A model generated the notes under the pieces. The model had not been told where the DNA came from. It searched no databases and worked only from the letters and a program-made list of their open reading frames with translations. Shown here in pieces: positions 1 through 11,466 of a DNA stretch of 64,000 nucleotides (position 1 is its first letter; each line of letters opens with the position of its first letter). Source of the DNA: Pinus tabuliformis (taxonomy: Eukaryota; Streptophyta; Pinopsida; Pinales; Pinaceae); NCBI GenBank assembly GCA_031772625.1, contig CM062804.1:271777174-271841173 (forward strand), read 5' to 3'. The position numbers and the translations under genes were made by a program.

Positions 1-1789
1 GAACAAGTTTCCCGTAGATGTGCAACCACATAATGCTATTACGAAAGATTATTATATCGCTGCCTTGCCTACTAATATTTTCACTTTTTTCAAGAGAGTT
101 GCAAAGGAGATATTGGCTTTAAATTTTGCAGAAACCCTTGTTGTTGAAAAGGATCTGCATTATATTGGAGTCATTGTATACTGATGATTCTAAATACTCC
201 AAGGATGCAGATAAGAAGACTCAAGCGTCGTTGACCAAAACTAAGGAAAAATAATCTTTCGACATCAAAAGCTTGGCCAAGCCTTTAAAGATACTTACTA
301 ATGAGGTATTCGAGTTAAAGAGAAAGTCAAGTGAGGCATCCACCAACAACAAGACTTCCAAGCCATTTTTCCTTAGGAGAAATAACAATAACAATAAGAC
401 AAACTTGCTCAAAGCTCAAATGTTGTGTTTAATGTTGAAATTTTAGGCATGGACAACTATTGCACCTTCCATCAAGAGAGGCATTTAGAGAAGGCATGGA
501 CACAATGGAATCACAACATGCATGCTATGGCAACTCATACTCTTATTAGTAGATGAAAATACTGAAGAGATAAACGAACTTGCCACAATCAAAGAAAGTA
601 CAAGTGAGGGGCACTCAGTTAATGCATTCAATATCATATTCAATGTTGATAAGAAAGGTGATGAAGAACCATCGGTAAGTGAAGCTCCTCCTTAGTCTAC
701 AACTGATCGATATAACTTGAGGAGTAAATGACCAATATCGAAGCATGAGGTGGAGAAAAAACTGTTAAGGAATATCCTACCACCAAATCAACCTGCTCAA
801 AATACACAGAACAAGTCTGGGACTGCTCCAAATTCTAAGAATGCTTCCATAAGCAATAAGAACAAGTCTACCATTCTGGAAATGGCTGACAAAGTTACAG
901 CTTCAGATACTTCAACACTGTCTGTTAGACATTAAAGTATTGATTATAACATCACTGAAGAAATGAAGAGAGCTCGTGCCAACATTTCAATCTTTGAGCT
1001 TGCTAAGATAACAGGCCAACGTGAGCTGATTGTCTAAGCATTCTCATCAGAACCTCTGTCAAGTGACAAAGCTCTGCTTATCAAGCCGTGTCTGGTAAGT
1101 CTCGTGGTATTCTTGAATCTATAGTTAATGTTTTAAATCTAAATCCTAATGCACTTTGCCCCCCTTTCCTCTTAATGTTTGAAATCTTTAATTATAATGT
1201 CCATAATTGTTTGGTCAATTCTGCTACATCCGAAAATGTAATGCCTCTATCTGTAACCAAGAAAATTAATGCTAACTGGGGTAAAACCGATGCACGGATC
1301 ATACAGTTGGGCAAATCACTGGTCCAGGCAATTGCTGAAATCAACGGTGTTATCATTCACTTGTCATCAGACCATAGAGTACACCAATGTACCAATATTG
1401 TCATTGTGGACATCCTTGAAGCCTATGGTTTAATTTTAAGTAGAGATTGGTCCAATAAGCTACAAGGATATCTCTCAATAGATTGGACATATTTATGGAT
1501 TCCATATAAGGGCATAAAAAACCAGATTCGAGTAGAAAGTGAGCCTTACATGAAGAGCACCGTGACACTTCTTGAGGGACACAATGAGCCAATCAACTTT
1601 GCTAACCTTATTTTTGGAAATTATTTTTTAGAGATTGATCATGGGTGTTATCAAGCGCAACCATCACCTGTTCTACCAGATACACAGTTAGAGCTCCTTC
1701 CTTGTAGTCCAACTAGTGCAAATGAATCTTGTAATATAGATGTACATAGTAGTAGTAATGTAGGGACTAGCTTAGTAGCTACTGTTATT

Positions 1790-2200
1790 TGGACTTTGCA
1801 TTTCGATGGATCTAAGACTCATGATGGCTTCGAAGCTGGTTGTATTCTCATAGACCCACGTAACAAAATCTATATTTTATCATGTTGCTTGGAGTTCAAG
1901 TGCACCAACAATTGATGAATATGAAGCACTTGTATTGGGATGAAAAAAATCCATTGACCTTAAGGTGGAGTTGCTTAAGGTAATTCACGATTCAAAGATT
2001 GTCACCCGTCAGTTACAAAACACTATCCATTGTGTATCACCAAAATTGAGAAACTATCAGCAAGAGGCGTGGTGACTTATTTCTCATTTTAAAGCATTTA
2101 ATATTATTTCTGTTCTTAGAATTAGAAATGTCGCTGCAGATATGTTAGGTAATGCAGCTGCTAGGATGTCAACTTTAAGAGATGGCTTTTCTATAGAGAT
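1790..2200 (+). other. RNase H-like domain placed before the reverse transcriptase of element A
   Basis: The translation shows the hallmarks of the plant RVT_3/archaeal-type RNase H fold: WTLHFDGS near the start (first catalytic Asp), a TNN segment followed by EYEAL (Glu region), an HDSKIV segment (third acidic position), and a final block with RNVAAD. The domain lies between the protease-like part and the RT. A second, conventional gypsy RNase H follows the RT at 21853-22440, so the element has two. Tat-lineage elements are known to carry an additional RNase H, usually after the RT-RNase H pair; here it precedes the RT. It is decayed. Confidence 0.7.
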
Positions 2201-3392
2201 TATTTATAAACCATATGTGCTCGACAACATGACTAACTTCTATGTTTTAAATGATGACCAACAAATACTGCATTTTATGGAAAATACGAACATGTTTAAA
2301 GACGCGACCAGCAACAAAGATGAGCATGATAAGGCTTTAAAGGGAGCAGTTGAAGCATCGAAAGGAAATACTATGCCTAAAGAAGTGGTGTCTCTTGAAA
2401 AAAATTATCACCTGCAAAACTCTTTCAGAGGGCCAGTTAACACTAAGACTTAGAGCTCAAAGTTATCATATGAACAAGTCAACATGGGAACCCACAACAA
2501 TCCAAAATATGTAAACCTCAGTACATGTTCTCCACAAGAATGACATAAGTTTATTCGTCTTTTCAAGCAGTACCGTGATGCATTTGCATGGACATACGGA
2601 GATTTAAATACATATGATACTTGTATTATCCATCATGTCATTCCCATTAAAGAGGGGGCAAAGCCGTTTCAACAAAATCTGATGAAAATTCATCTAACAC
2701 TTGGGTCCTTAATCCAGAAAGAGTTAAAGTTGTTGGATGCTCATATCATCTTCAAAGTAAGGCATACTACTTGGGTTTCCAAGTTGGTCCCTGAAAGGAA
2801 AAAGTATGGTGAGATACGCCTTTGTGTCGATTTTCTTAACCTCAATTGGGCATCAGACAAGGATAATTACCCAGTGCCATTTACAGAACAAATACTCTAA
2901 ACAATATCTGGGTCAGAGATTTTCTTGCCGCTAGATGGGTTCTCTAGATATAATCAGGTACTAGCAGTAGAACTAGATCGTCTAAAAACCACCTTCAGAG
3001 TGAAATGGGAAACTTTTGAAATCAAGCACATGCCATTCGAACTTATTAATGTCGGTGCTACTTTTCATAAGGCTATGGACATCACATTCCATGGCTTAAT
3101 TGGAAAAAGCATAGTTTATTTGGATGATGTAACCATGTTTTTAACGAAAAGATCAAATCATGTGCATTATTTGGAACATATATTCAAGTGATGTTGTAAA
3201 CATGGGATTTATTTGAATCCCAAAAAGAGCATCTTTGGTGTGTCATAAGGTACCCTCTTAGGACACATCATTGCTAAAAGAGGAATCAAGGTTGATCCTG
3301 AAAGGGTCCAGACTATAGCTCAAATTCCATTTCCTATGAACAAGAAAGTTATGAAATCTTTCTTGGGAAAGATTAATTTCCTACGTAAGTTC

Positions 3393-3397
3393 ATCTT
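3393..3397. repeat. Target site duplication of element B, left copy
   Basis: ATCTT directly precedes the TG of the left LTR of B and is repeated at 21853-21857 after the CA of the right LTR. Removing the insert and one copy restores a typical gypsy RT/RNase H junction in element A. Confidence 0.93.
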
Positions 3398-3839
3398 TGT
3401 TAATTTTAGGTATGTTCTATGCTAGAGCAATTTATTTCAATTTCTTTTCCACATTAGCAATCACATCAGCATAAAGAAAACTGCAGATAGAACATAAATA
3501 TAAATCGCAGAAGATAAGCCAAGACAAGAGGACACAAGATGTGGCACTAGCCAGGGACAAACCCCAATGTGGGGAAACCCTTGTTCAATTCATCTTTTAT
3601 GTTCTTCAAAGTTCAACAAAGGAAGTGAGAGAGATAGTACATTTACAATAGAAGTCAATCACTTTGAATTTTGATATCGGCATGAGATCAGTTGAAGACA
3701 TATTGCTTCAATTGATTCTCTAAGGTGACTCATTCACCTATCATAGTGCTGCATCTCGTCTATTTGCTGCACATTACCGTGTGACACCTCGCTGTATTGT
3801 CACATGTGTTGAACCTTGATGACTGAGTTGCTCTCATGT

Positions 3840-3990
3840 GCATCTTCCATGGTCTTATTCATCATCAAGCTGCCCATGCTCATGATCTCATTCATCATTA
3901 TGCTGCCCATGCTCATATCATCATGCATCATTATGCTGCCCATGCTTATATCATCATGCTGCTTATTATGTTGCCCATGATCTCATACAT
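3840..3990. repeat. CAT-rich tandem repeat in the LTR of B (about 33-bp unit)
   Basis: About four degenerate units built around CATTATGCTGCCCATGCTCA. The same array is at about 21055-21200 in the other LTR. Short open frames here are a by-product of the repeat. Confidence 0.8.
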
Positions 3991-4014
3991 CATGTTGCCT
4001 TCCTTCGGAGACAG

Positions 4015-4300
4015 ATGCTCCGGCTGTTTCGCCAGTTCTCGGTAGTTCCGGCTTTTCCGACAGTTCCAGCTTTTCCGACAGTTCCGACAGTTCCAGCATT
4101 TCCAGCTTTTCCAACATTTCCGGCTTTTCTGGATTTTCCGGTATTTCTGGATTTTCCAACATTTCCGTCTTTTCTGGCAGTTTCGACATTTTCGGTAGTT
4201 CCAGCATTTCCGGATTTTCTGGCTTTTCCGGTATTTCCAGCTTTTCCAGCGTTTCCGACTTTTTCGGCAGTTCCGACTTTTCTGGCGTTTCCTTAGGATC
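4015..4300. repeat. Degenerate short-period TTCC-rich array in the LTR of B
   Basis: Very short units such as TTCCGGCTTTTCC and CAGTTCCG are repeated over nearly 300 bp, and the counterpart at 21214-21525 has drifted in unit order. Both strands are open: plus reads Phe/Pro/Ala-rich, minus reads Pro-Glu-(Lys/Met/Leu)-rich. This is composition, not evidence of a gene. Confidence 0.85.
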
Positions 4301-4380
4301 TCTCCTCCTACTAAAACCCAAAGACAAGTAGAGAGAGGAAGAGATCCAAGTGTGTGTAGAAATGACTTGAAGTCCTCTTC

Positions 4381-4388
4381 TATTTATA
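4381..4388 (-). promoter_or_regulatory. TATA box in the left LTR of element B
   Basis: TATAAATA on the minus strand, preserved at 21607-21614 in the right (5') LTR. Position and orientation fit a Pol II start reading towards the primer site of B. Confidence 0.55.
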
Positions 4389-4522
4389 CTAAAACGTAGA
4401 GGTTGAATAGACACGACTATTGGGCTTCTGAGCTTACATAAGTTGTTGACCGACTTAACAATTTGTCCATAACATAAATAAATTCATAACTTCATAAATA
4501 CTTATTGGAATCGGATGATCAG

Positions 4523-7093
4523 TGTGAGGACCATACCCAAACTGTATACCTTTTTTTTTTTTTTATACAGCAAATACAACCAGAAAGAAACGCATTGAGA
4601 TTCAAATTTATTTAGCACACACATTCCTACCACTCATTTCAGGAACATACCATAACATTTTCATACCTTTAACTAAGATCAATAGTAATGAAATACATAT
4701 GTACCGTTCACCAGAAGGCGAGACTCTGCTGTCGCTGGTATTCCCTTGTAGCTGGTCACCTCCACGAGTGAATGATGACGCACTTGATCCGAATGCGAAG
4801 ACTCACCGGTTAACCTCCCAGCCTACTCCTTGGGTACTCTTCTTCCCCTCGGACCCCCGAGCTGCAATGGGGTTGTACAATGGAGACAAGCACTAGCTGG
4901 TAGAGGAGAGCACACCTTGGCTCAAGAGTCCCCTCTCTAAATCCTCTACCTCACCAAACTCACTATAGCTTTGTAATCACTGCTCTCACAACATCTCATC
5001 CATCCAACAATAGGGTTCCCAAAAGGTCCCTTCTTCCATGGCTTGCCCTTTCTTTTATAGGAGTCCTCATAGGTGACACTTGTCATGTCATGCATAATTA
5101 ATTATTTTTTTATAATTCAATAGCTTGATTATTCACCCACCCATGTGTCATTCTCACATCAAGGGTCTCCCAAATTATTTACTTAAATTTTTAGGTAAAA
5201 CTAATATTTTCCTCACCTCAACAAGATTCATATTTCTTCTCCTAGTTGTCTCTTTATTCCCCCCTTTTATTCCTTAATTTGTGTTCATTACTTGAAGTCA
5301 ATTAATGAGTCAAGATTTTATCCCCAATCTACTCCCTAATTTAACTCAGGTTATCTCCTAGATGGATATTCTTATGTTGGTTGATGACACATGGAGCTTC
5401 TCTACATTTCTCTAAATTTAATTTATTATTCTCATTTTAATTCACCTTCCCATTTTCTTAATTAGGTTTAAATTAGTTTAGGATTAATCTTTATCCTTAC
5501 TATTATGTTTGTCTTTCCCCTTTTTCCTAATCAAACCACATAATCTTCCTAGTATTTTCCAAAATGGGAAGGGTAGAGTTTTTAAGGTACTTTGTTTTAA
5601 TTCTTCCTATGATCCTCCTTATTCCAAGTTTTATTTTTGATTTAATTACATTGGTTTCTAATCATCATTTACCCTTGATGTAAATTTACCTAGTTTTCAT
5701 TCCTTGCTTATATTTATTTATTATTATTTATTTTTAATGATTCCAAGGATGCCAAGTCTGGTTGTGCCCTTCAAGAACTTCCCTAGAAGTTCCAAGGGTG
5801 CCACACCTAATAGCTTATTTGTGATGTCAAGGGTGCCAGTTTGGTTGTGCCCTTCAAGAACTTCCCTAGAAGTTCCAAGGGTGCCACACCTAATAGTTTA
5901 TTTGTGATGTCAGGGGTGCCAGTTTGGTTGTGCCCTTCAAGAACTTCCCTAGAAGTTCCAAGGGTGCCACACCTAATAGTTTATTTGTGATGCCAAGGGT
6001 GCCAAGTTGGTCGTGCCCTTCAAGAAATCCCCCTGAAGTTCCAAGGGTGCCACACCACTTGCCCTTCAAGCATCCAGTGATTACGAGGGGAAAGTATAGT
6101 GCAACGTCATAGACCACTGTCATCTCTTATGTTGCCTGCTATAGTGAGACTAATGGTGTCGGGGATCAAGGAATCCGCCTTGATGCGCACCCCCCGGTAA
6201 AGTCCTCATGAGCGAACCAACTTTGGAACCTGCCCTCATGGCATCGGGATCTTCATGGCGAAGGTGCTTCAACCCTTCCAGCCCAAGTCACAGCGGGAGT
6301 GCTAGTGGGTGGGATCAGGGACTCTGTCCCACCCCTCCCATGTAGTTCCATCCACTTGTACAACCCCATCACCCATATGTGAGTCATTCGGTCAAGCAAC
6401 TAATCTGTGCCTGCAACCATTAATATATCATCAGAATATAGTTAAACATATATGGCAGATTCCAAGATCGACTTAGACTTTCAAAGATAAAGTAATATAA
6501 ATTTTCATCAAACTAGGTGTCATCGACATGTCATATGCGAGTGCCTCTGATGCTTTCCTGCCATACTCAATAATCATCAGTAACACGGTTTCTCAATGTT
6601 AGTCAATTATCATAATAACATCATTAACAATTCCTGGTCATTCACATCATTGTCCATTGTAAGTCTGAACTAAAGGAAGTAGGTAACATAGGGGACACAT
6701 CCCTCATGGCTATTATCAATAATCATCAGTGGAAACATACATATTTATTAAGCTATCACATCGTAACATCGTAGAAATATACCTATCCATAAAATTTATC
6801 CTCATTATGCTTTTAGTAGAGCGCATACATATTCTTTACTACCCTCATCATAATTTCAAATAGAGACCAACTTAACTATTAATATTGCAATCATCAGAAT
6901 ACTGATAGATAAGGTACATAACCATTCATGCTACCATAATATCAATGGAAAGCATTCATAAACATCACAACCATGAATATCTCAATCGCTAATAATAGTG
7001 TCATGGGTCCAGATCCTCAATCTGAGGTCCTCGAAGAATAGAGTGTCTAAGATAATGTTGTATCTGGGTCAGGAAACTAGAGTGGGCACTACA
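4523..7093 (-). repeat. Left (3') LTR of element C
   Basis: 2571 bp, aligning end to end with 14723-17222. It differs mainly by one extra 84-bp unit in an internal tandem repeat (about 5749-6080), small indels and scattered substitutions. There is a long T-run near 4551-4565. Open frames inside it are repeat artefacts. Confidence 0.95.
5749..6080. repeat. 84-bp tandem repeat within the left LTR of C (four units, last partial)
   Basis: Units start with GGGTGCCA(G/A)TTTGG and contain GTGCCCTTCAAGAACTTCCC. There are four units here (starts near 5750, 5831, 5915, 5997) against three in the right LTR (starts near 15960, 16042, 16126). Confidence 0.9.
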
Positions 7094-7110
7094 TACACCC
7101 CCTCTTAACA
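7094..7110 (-). other. Polypurine tract of element C
   Basis: On the minus strand the bases next to the 3' LTR read AAGAGGGGGTGTA, then TGTAGTG of the LTR. This is where plus-strand DNA synthesis would start during reverse transcription, and it fixes the element's orientation as minus. Confidence 0.8.
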
Positions 7111-8003
7111 ATGGACTTCGTCCCGAAGTCCTTAGAACGTAAAGGAGAAACGGCGACACATAATCTTAGGAACCCTTCCTGAAACTCTTACCAACCTTCT
7201 GGTGGGCAGGTTAAAATTTTCCCAAGGTATCTATAACACGAATTCCGTTATAACTGAAGGACTATATCTGGGGAACATTGCAACTCACTTTTTGTATAAA
7301 TGTACAAAACATACATTATAGATATTATTAAAATTAATAGTTAAAGGAAGCTTCATACATAAACTTTTCCAACAAAATCATCATAATCAAAATCACGACT
7401 AATTAAAGCAACAATTAATAACACCCACCTTCCTTCAATTTATAAATTGACTAATTTAGGAGAAATCTCTCTAGTTTTATTCATTCAATCATGCAATTAA
7501 GATAGCAATAATTTTGTATTAACTCAAATTCATAGGGGATGCCTATGCCTTTTTCATAGGAGGAACTACCCACCTTAAGCTTGGACTTCAATATTTGTAA
7601 TGGTCAATAATAATTGTGTTAATTATTGCTTGATATTTCACCTATGACGTAATCCACCTTTGTTTACCATGTTCTAAATCTTCAATTTTGTTGGGAACTA
7701 CAAACAGTACTTTGAAAATAAACATATGCCACTGCTTGCTAGGGGGACCTAACAATGCCTACTACACCTTCTTAGAGACTTGATTTACCTTCATGATCCA
7801 TGTTCTGAAAGTTCAATGTTGTACAACTACCATTTGCACTTTAAAATAAATGCATACCACTCCCTTCTAGTGGATACCTAATGGTACACACTATCTAGAG
7901 ATAAAAAGATGTTAACTACATAGAACGTAATCATCACTTGCAATGAATGAGTAGTCCAAACCTTCATCCCTTCAAACCCAGCTACCCTACTTCCTTTCGC
8001 TAG
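7111..8003. other. Interior of element C, no gene seen
   Basis: AT-rich sequence between the purine tract and the first coding-like segment. I see no recognisable protein, RNA gene or tandem repeat. It is probably untranslated element sequence or captured intron. Confidence 0.6.
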
Positions 8004-8008
8004 GGTAA

Positions 8009-8256
8009 GCGAGTGAGGCTATCTGGGGCCTATCTTCATTTAATCCTACTGATTCTAATGACAAGGAGTGTAATATTGTTGCAATCTTTAAAGGTGTTGC
8101 GACTATTAAGGCTCTTAATTTCCTGGTGACGAGGAATGCATATTCTCGCAGTTTAGCCATCCAAGTTAATGGAAGACGAAGCATATAGCAAGTTTCACTA
8201 ATGACCAAAGATGGCAGGCAGACATCATTTACCAGTCTTTGCTTGATTCCAAGCAG
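8009..8256 (+). pseudogene. Unassigned coding-like segment inside element C
   Basis: The frame starting at 8009 gives about 80 residues of protein-like composition with one stop (NDKECNIVAIFKGVATIKAL, then LVTRNAYSRSLAIQVNG, then MTKDGRQTSFTSLC). I do not recognise the family. It lies near the RRP36 fragment on the same strand and may be an exon of another captured gene. The region after it (8260-8520) gives further short open stretches, less convincingly. It could also be chance. Confidence 0.3.
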
Positions 8257-8520
8257 AACTAAAACTATATGGATTGAAGCCTTTAAGGTTGGATGATCAA
8301 TTGCAGGCGCATCAATTCATTAACAACCTGGAGCATAGAACCAAAGCCCAGCTGCTGTGGTTCCAAAAGTAGCTAGAAATACTCTTAAATGAAGCTTTCC
8401 TATCAAGATTTGACGCCCAGATTTGCAGCCGCGTCGACCTTTTGACAGCATGCGAATGAAGTTGAATCATTTTGTTCCTAAGGTCATAAAGCATAACGCC
8501 ACAATCATAACATCACAAAG

Positions 8521-9023
8521 AATTAGTCTAGATATATTGACATTGGTATTTTAAAATATTGGACATAGCTTCAAAATTTAATTTAAAATATGCATTGGCC
8601 AAGAAACAATTAATTATTGTGAATTAATGGTTTTCATATAGGTCCAGAGACTGACATCATGGGGCTGCCACTAATGCATGAAACATTCAAATCCTTGGAG
8701 ATTCCCTACTAGTTATTCAATGAATGTGGAAGAAAATAACAATGAGTAATTTCACATTACAATAACTGTATAATATCATTCATTCTCTTCTATCAATTTT
8801 CTCACATATCCACAGGGACGGGAATAGGACTGTTGATGGACTTTCTAAAGATGGAACAAGGTTGGAGCACAGAATCTAGCATGATTCTAAACAGTGAGGG
8901 CATTGCCTCAGATTATACTCATGATGCATGGCTGTAAATCTGTTTTATTAGAGAATCTGGTGTGTTTCAGTAACTAGTCACATTACGGATGTGGTGGACT
9001 TTCAACAGTTCATAAAATTTCAG
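8521..9023. other. Interior of element C, probable captured intron sequence
   Basis: AT-rich and mostly non-coding. Splice-acceptor-like sites occur (CACATATCCACAG near 8815, TGTGTTTCAG near 8969). A short coding-like patch at about 8818-8870 (RDGNRTVDGLSKDGT) recalls plant RNase H-type sequences but is too short to assign. Confidence 0.4.
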
Positions 9024-9225
9024 ATGCATGCAAGGGTACCGTCTAGTTTACAAGAGCATCTTGCAAACATTCCATTTGCAGAGCTTCAGAAAGTGCGCTC
9101 TGATGGTCAAGAATCAACCCTTTCTAAATTCAAGCATGATGCCAAACCCTCAAGAGTTAACAAAAACAGACCTATGGAAATGAGCAGCAAGAGGCCTGTT
9201 GTAAGGCTTAGGGAAGTTGTTCAAG
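9024..9225 (+). pseudogene. RRP36: RRP36 (ribosomal RNA processing protein 36) exon fragment, captured in element C
   Basis: The translation contains IPFAELQKVRSDG, then NKNRPMEMSSKRPV followed by REVVQ. These match the conserved core of RRP36, a nucleolar factor for early cleavages of the 18S pre-rRNA (family pattern: PFEELQKARSDG, then NKNRPME-SSKKPVSRFREVVQ). The exon seems bordered by an acceptor-like AATTTCAG before 9024 and a donor-like CAAG|GTTTT after 9225; the frame closes soon after in apparent intron. The N-terminal acidic region and the whole C-terminal half are absent, so it is a partial copy and not a working gene. It is on the plus strand, antisense to element C. Confidence 0.82.
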
Positions 9226-9248
9226 GTTTTCTCATTAACCCAAAATAA

Positions 9249-10022
9249 TGACTAGGCCTAAAGTTGTACTTCAATTTCACATCATTTACTTTATCTATTA
9301 CTTCATTAAGCAAAATCCGGAATTCATATTTATGAATCAGAAATCAGATTCACAATAAATATTGAACATCTATTTCATATTGGTTTTCACCGCTTCAAGT
9401 TTGAAAATTTACCCAAAAAAAATATATAAAACCAATTTAGTTTATAGATCCATATACCTATAAATTGGTTGATCTTAATGCGATATAAAAATAGTATTAT
9501 AAAACTAATTTAATTTATAGATCCATATACCTATATGGGAACTAAAAGATGTATGCTTTGGTTTATTAATGCTTGAATTTATTTGTATGAAGCGTCACCT
9601 CCTACCATATACTCAGTATTGAACACTTTACTTTTCAAAGTCATATATTGAGTTGGGTTTGACTTATTCATTATATTCATCATGATAAAGATTCACCTTC
9701 TAAGTTTAAAGCTCTCGCCAATAAATTTTTAAGACTTTATTTTATTTTATCATTCTCATGCAAGGATACCCTTTGGCCTAAAGAAAGCCAACCAAAAATG
9801 AGAGGAGAACTATCCTAAAACCACAATACCAATCATAATGATATCTCTGCTAGACTTAAGATTGTATTTATGTATTAAGACTTTTCCACTTAAGTTGAAG
9901 AAGAGGTAACAATAAACTTACAATTAATTGTGTCATACCAAGCCTCAAAAATAAAATAAAAAGTTGGAAGAAGCTCACAAAGCAATCTACCAGGTCAAGT
10001 TTCAAACATAAATAAAATATTA
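9249..10022. other. Interior of element C, no gene seen
   Basis: AT-rich sequence between the RRP36 and NMNAT fragments. A roughly 30-bp motif (TTTATAGATCCATATACCTAT) occurs twice, near 9440 and 9510. No other feature recognised. Confidence 0.6.
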
Positions 10023-10100
10023 TTAAGAACATAAATAATCATGGACACTGTTCTTCTGTTCAAGCTTCACTGCAGAATTACTTGAAAACCACATTTGAGA

Positions 10101-10218
10101 AATTTCACTCTCAAAGATGAGCTTTGCAATGTCCTTTCCTCCTCTAGAAATGCAAACAATACCATGATCTCGACAAATAGCCCTCACCTGCTCAGGGATC
10201 CAAACAGAAGATAGAGTA
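10101..10218 (-). pseudogene. NMNAT: NMNAT (nicotinamide/nicotinate mononucleotide adenylyltransferase) exon fragment, captured in element C
   Basis: The minus strand encodes SVWIPEQVRAICRDHGIVCI followed by a KLIFESEI segment. Plant NMNAT, which makes NAD from NMN and ATP, has VWI(P/R)EQ(V/L)RTIC(K/R)DYG(I/V)VCIRREGQDVE at this point, so the match is good over about 40 residues. An acceptor-like TTGCAG lies directly upstream (10219-10224). After FESEI the similarity stops although the frame stays open to 10023. The catalytic N-terminal part with the GSFNPPT motif was not found nearby. This is one captured exon, not a gene. Confidence 0.65.
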
Positions 10219-10232
10219 CTGCAACTGTGCAC

Positions 10233-11393
10233 GTTGTATACTATAGGAGTTATGTTAAACTTGTAGGTGGAGCTAGGTAAGGTGGTAGGTGGAGTGTTAG
10301 AGATTACGAATGTCTCCTGGAATATGACCTACTTATTGTACATTATCCACTTTTCCACTTTAGTTCTCATCACGCCAGAATGATATAAATGCATAGGATA
10401 AAAATTGTCCAAGATGAACCATTTTCCAACAAAGTTCCAAGTAAAAATTCCAACAGAAGTTTAGGTGTCTGGCATAGTTCCACAAGTCAAAGTTCCAAGG
10501 GCATAGTTCCTCCATGCCCAAACGGGTTTAGAATCTCTGAAGTGACCCAGATCCTTGAAAAATCCTAAAACAGCCTGGAACTTTGCCATCTGTGGATTTT
10601 TTTTACTTCACCAAATCCCAGCGAAAATGAGTTTTTACGGGCCATTTTGAATAAACCATATATAATGCCATGGCATGAACCTCATATGGCACAAAGGGGT
10701 AAACCTTTATCTTTCAAATGTCACCATCTGATCTACTTATAAGATATTTACAATTAGCCAAAATCCTTTTGTAAATTGGTACATAACAAAATTCTTCAAG
10801 AAATATAACAATAAACAATGAAATATATTGTTGGCGTTTAAATCCAGTGAATAATACAGCATATATTGACACAAATTATCGTTTACCTGCTTATCATTAC
10901 ATGAAAAAGCATAGTTCTACAGCAAACTTTAGCTATAAAAATGCAATATGCCTTTATGTAATGGTTAGTCTCATATAAAAAAAATATTTTGAGTACATAC
11001 TCAATAGAGTACAAAGAGAACACTACGAACCTCACTATTCCTGATACGTATACACATCACTTATCTAGCTTCCAACTTAGCAATGAATGTCCCTGGATCC
11101 TCCAGAATAAAAAGGCGAAGGAATCTAAATAAATCTTGGCAGGGTTATCTACATGCCTAATTAATGAAAACCATTAACACTTTAGGATGTGGCATCTGAA
11201 CTTTCTACCTGAATAAAGACAAGTGTTTCTTTTATGTGTCATTAGTTGTCCTGGAAACTGAGTATATATAAAGGAAGGAATTTTTATACATATCTTTACA
11301 GAGACCAGCCAGAAAAGACTCATTATTGTAAAAGAGTATGTTTTACCATCACTTACCAGAAACGGTAAAATATTGACTAATGTTCTGACTGGC
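10233..11393. other. Interior of element C between the NMNAT pieces, no exon found
   Basis: I read the minus strand for further NMNAT exons and found none. If 11450-11691 is the NMNAT first exon, this could be retained or truncated intron. A run of near-repeated AAAGTTCCAAG/CATAGTTCC motifs occurs at 10430-10510. Confidence 0.45.
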
Positions 11394-11466
11394 TTAAGAA
11401 TCCATTCTCTGATGATGACGTCCCAAGTGGCCTTGGTATTTGTACCTGCCTAGCAGGGTGGCCATT

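Larger units (their letters stand above)
1..3397 (+). mobile_element. Element A, Ty3/gypsy retrotransposon, left part (gag, protease region, extra RNase H, RT)
   Basis: Broken Ty3/gypsy element entering from the left edge. In order: gag-like remnant (about 1-720), a linker and protease-like region (about 1088-1500), an RNase H-like domain (about 1790-2200), and a reverse transcriptase (about 2540-3397) with the YLDD active-site motif at 3117-3128 and the gypsy post-RT motif SFLGKINFLRKF just before 3397. The element is cut there by element B and resumes at 21853 with the expected next residues (NYAEIVKPLQEM). It is multiply broken and clearly old. Family call is confident; the exact lineage is not, though an additional RNase H is a feature of Tat-related elements. 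The 5' LTR lies outside the window. Confidence 0.9.
3398..4522 (-). repeat. Left (3') LTR of element B, first segment
   Basis: Matches 20584-21733. It includes a CAT-rich tandem array (about 3840-3990), a TTCC-rich degenerate array (4015-4300) and, on the minus strand, a TATA box. The LTR is cut at 4522 by element C and resumes at 17223. Confidence 0.93.

Noticed and set aside
3983-4414. Overlapping open frames on both strands (Pro/Glu-rich and Phe/Pro-rich)
   Set aside because: Produced by a short-period TTCC repeat; the same array in the sister LTR has a different unit order.
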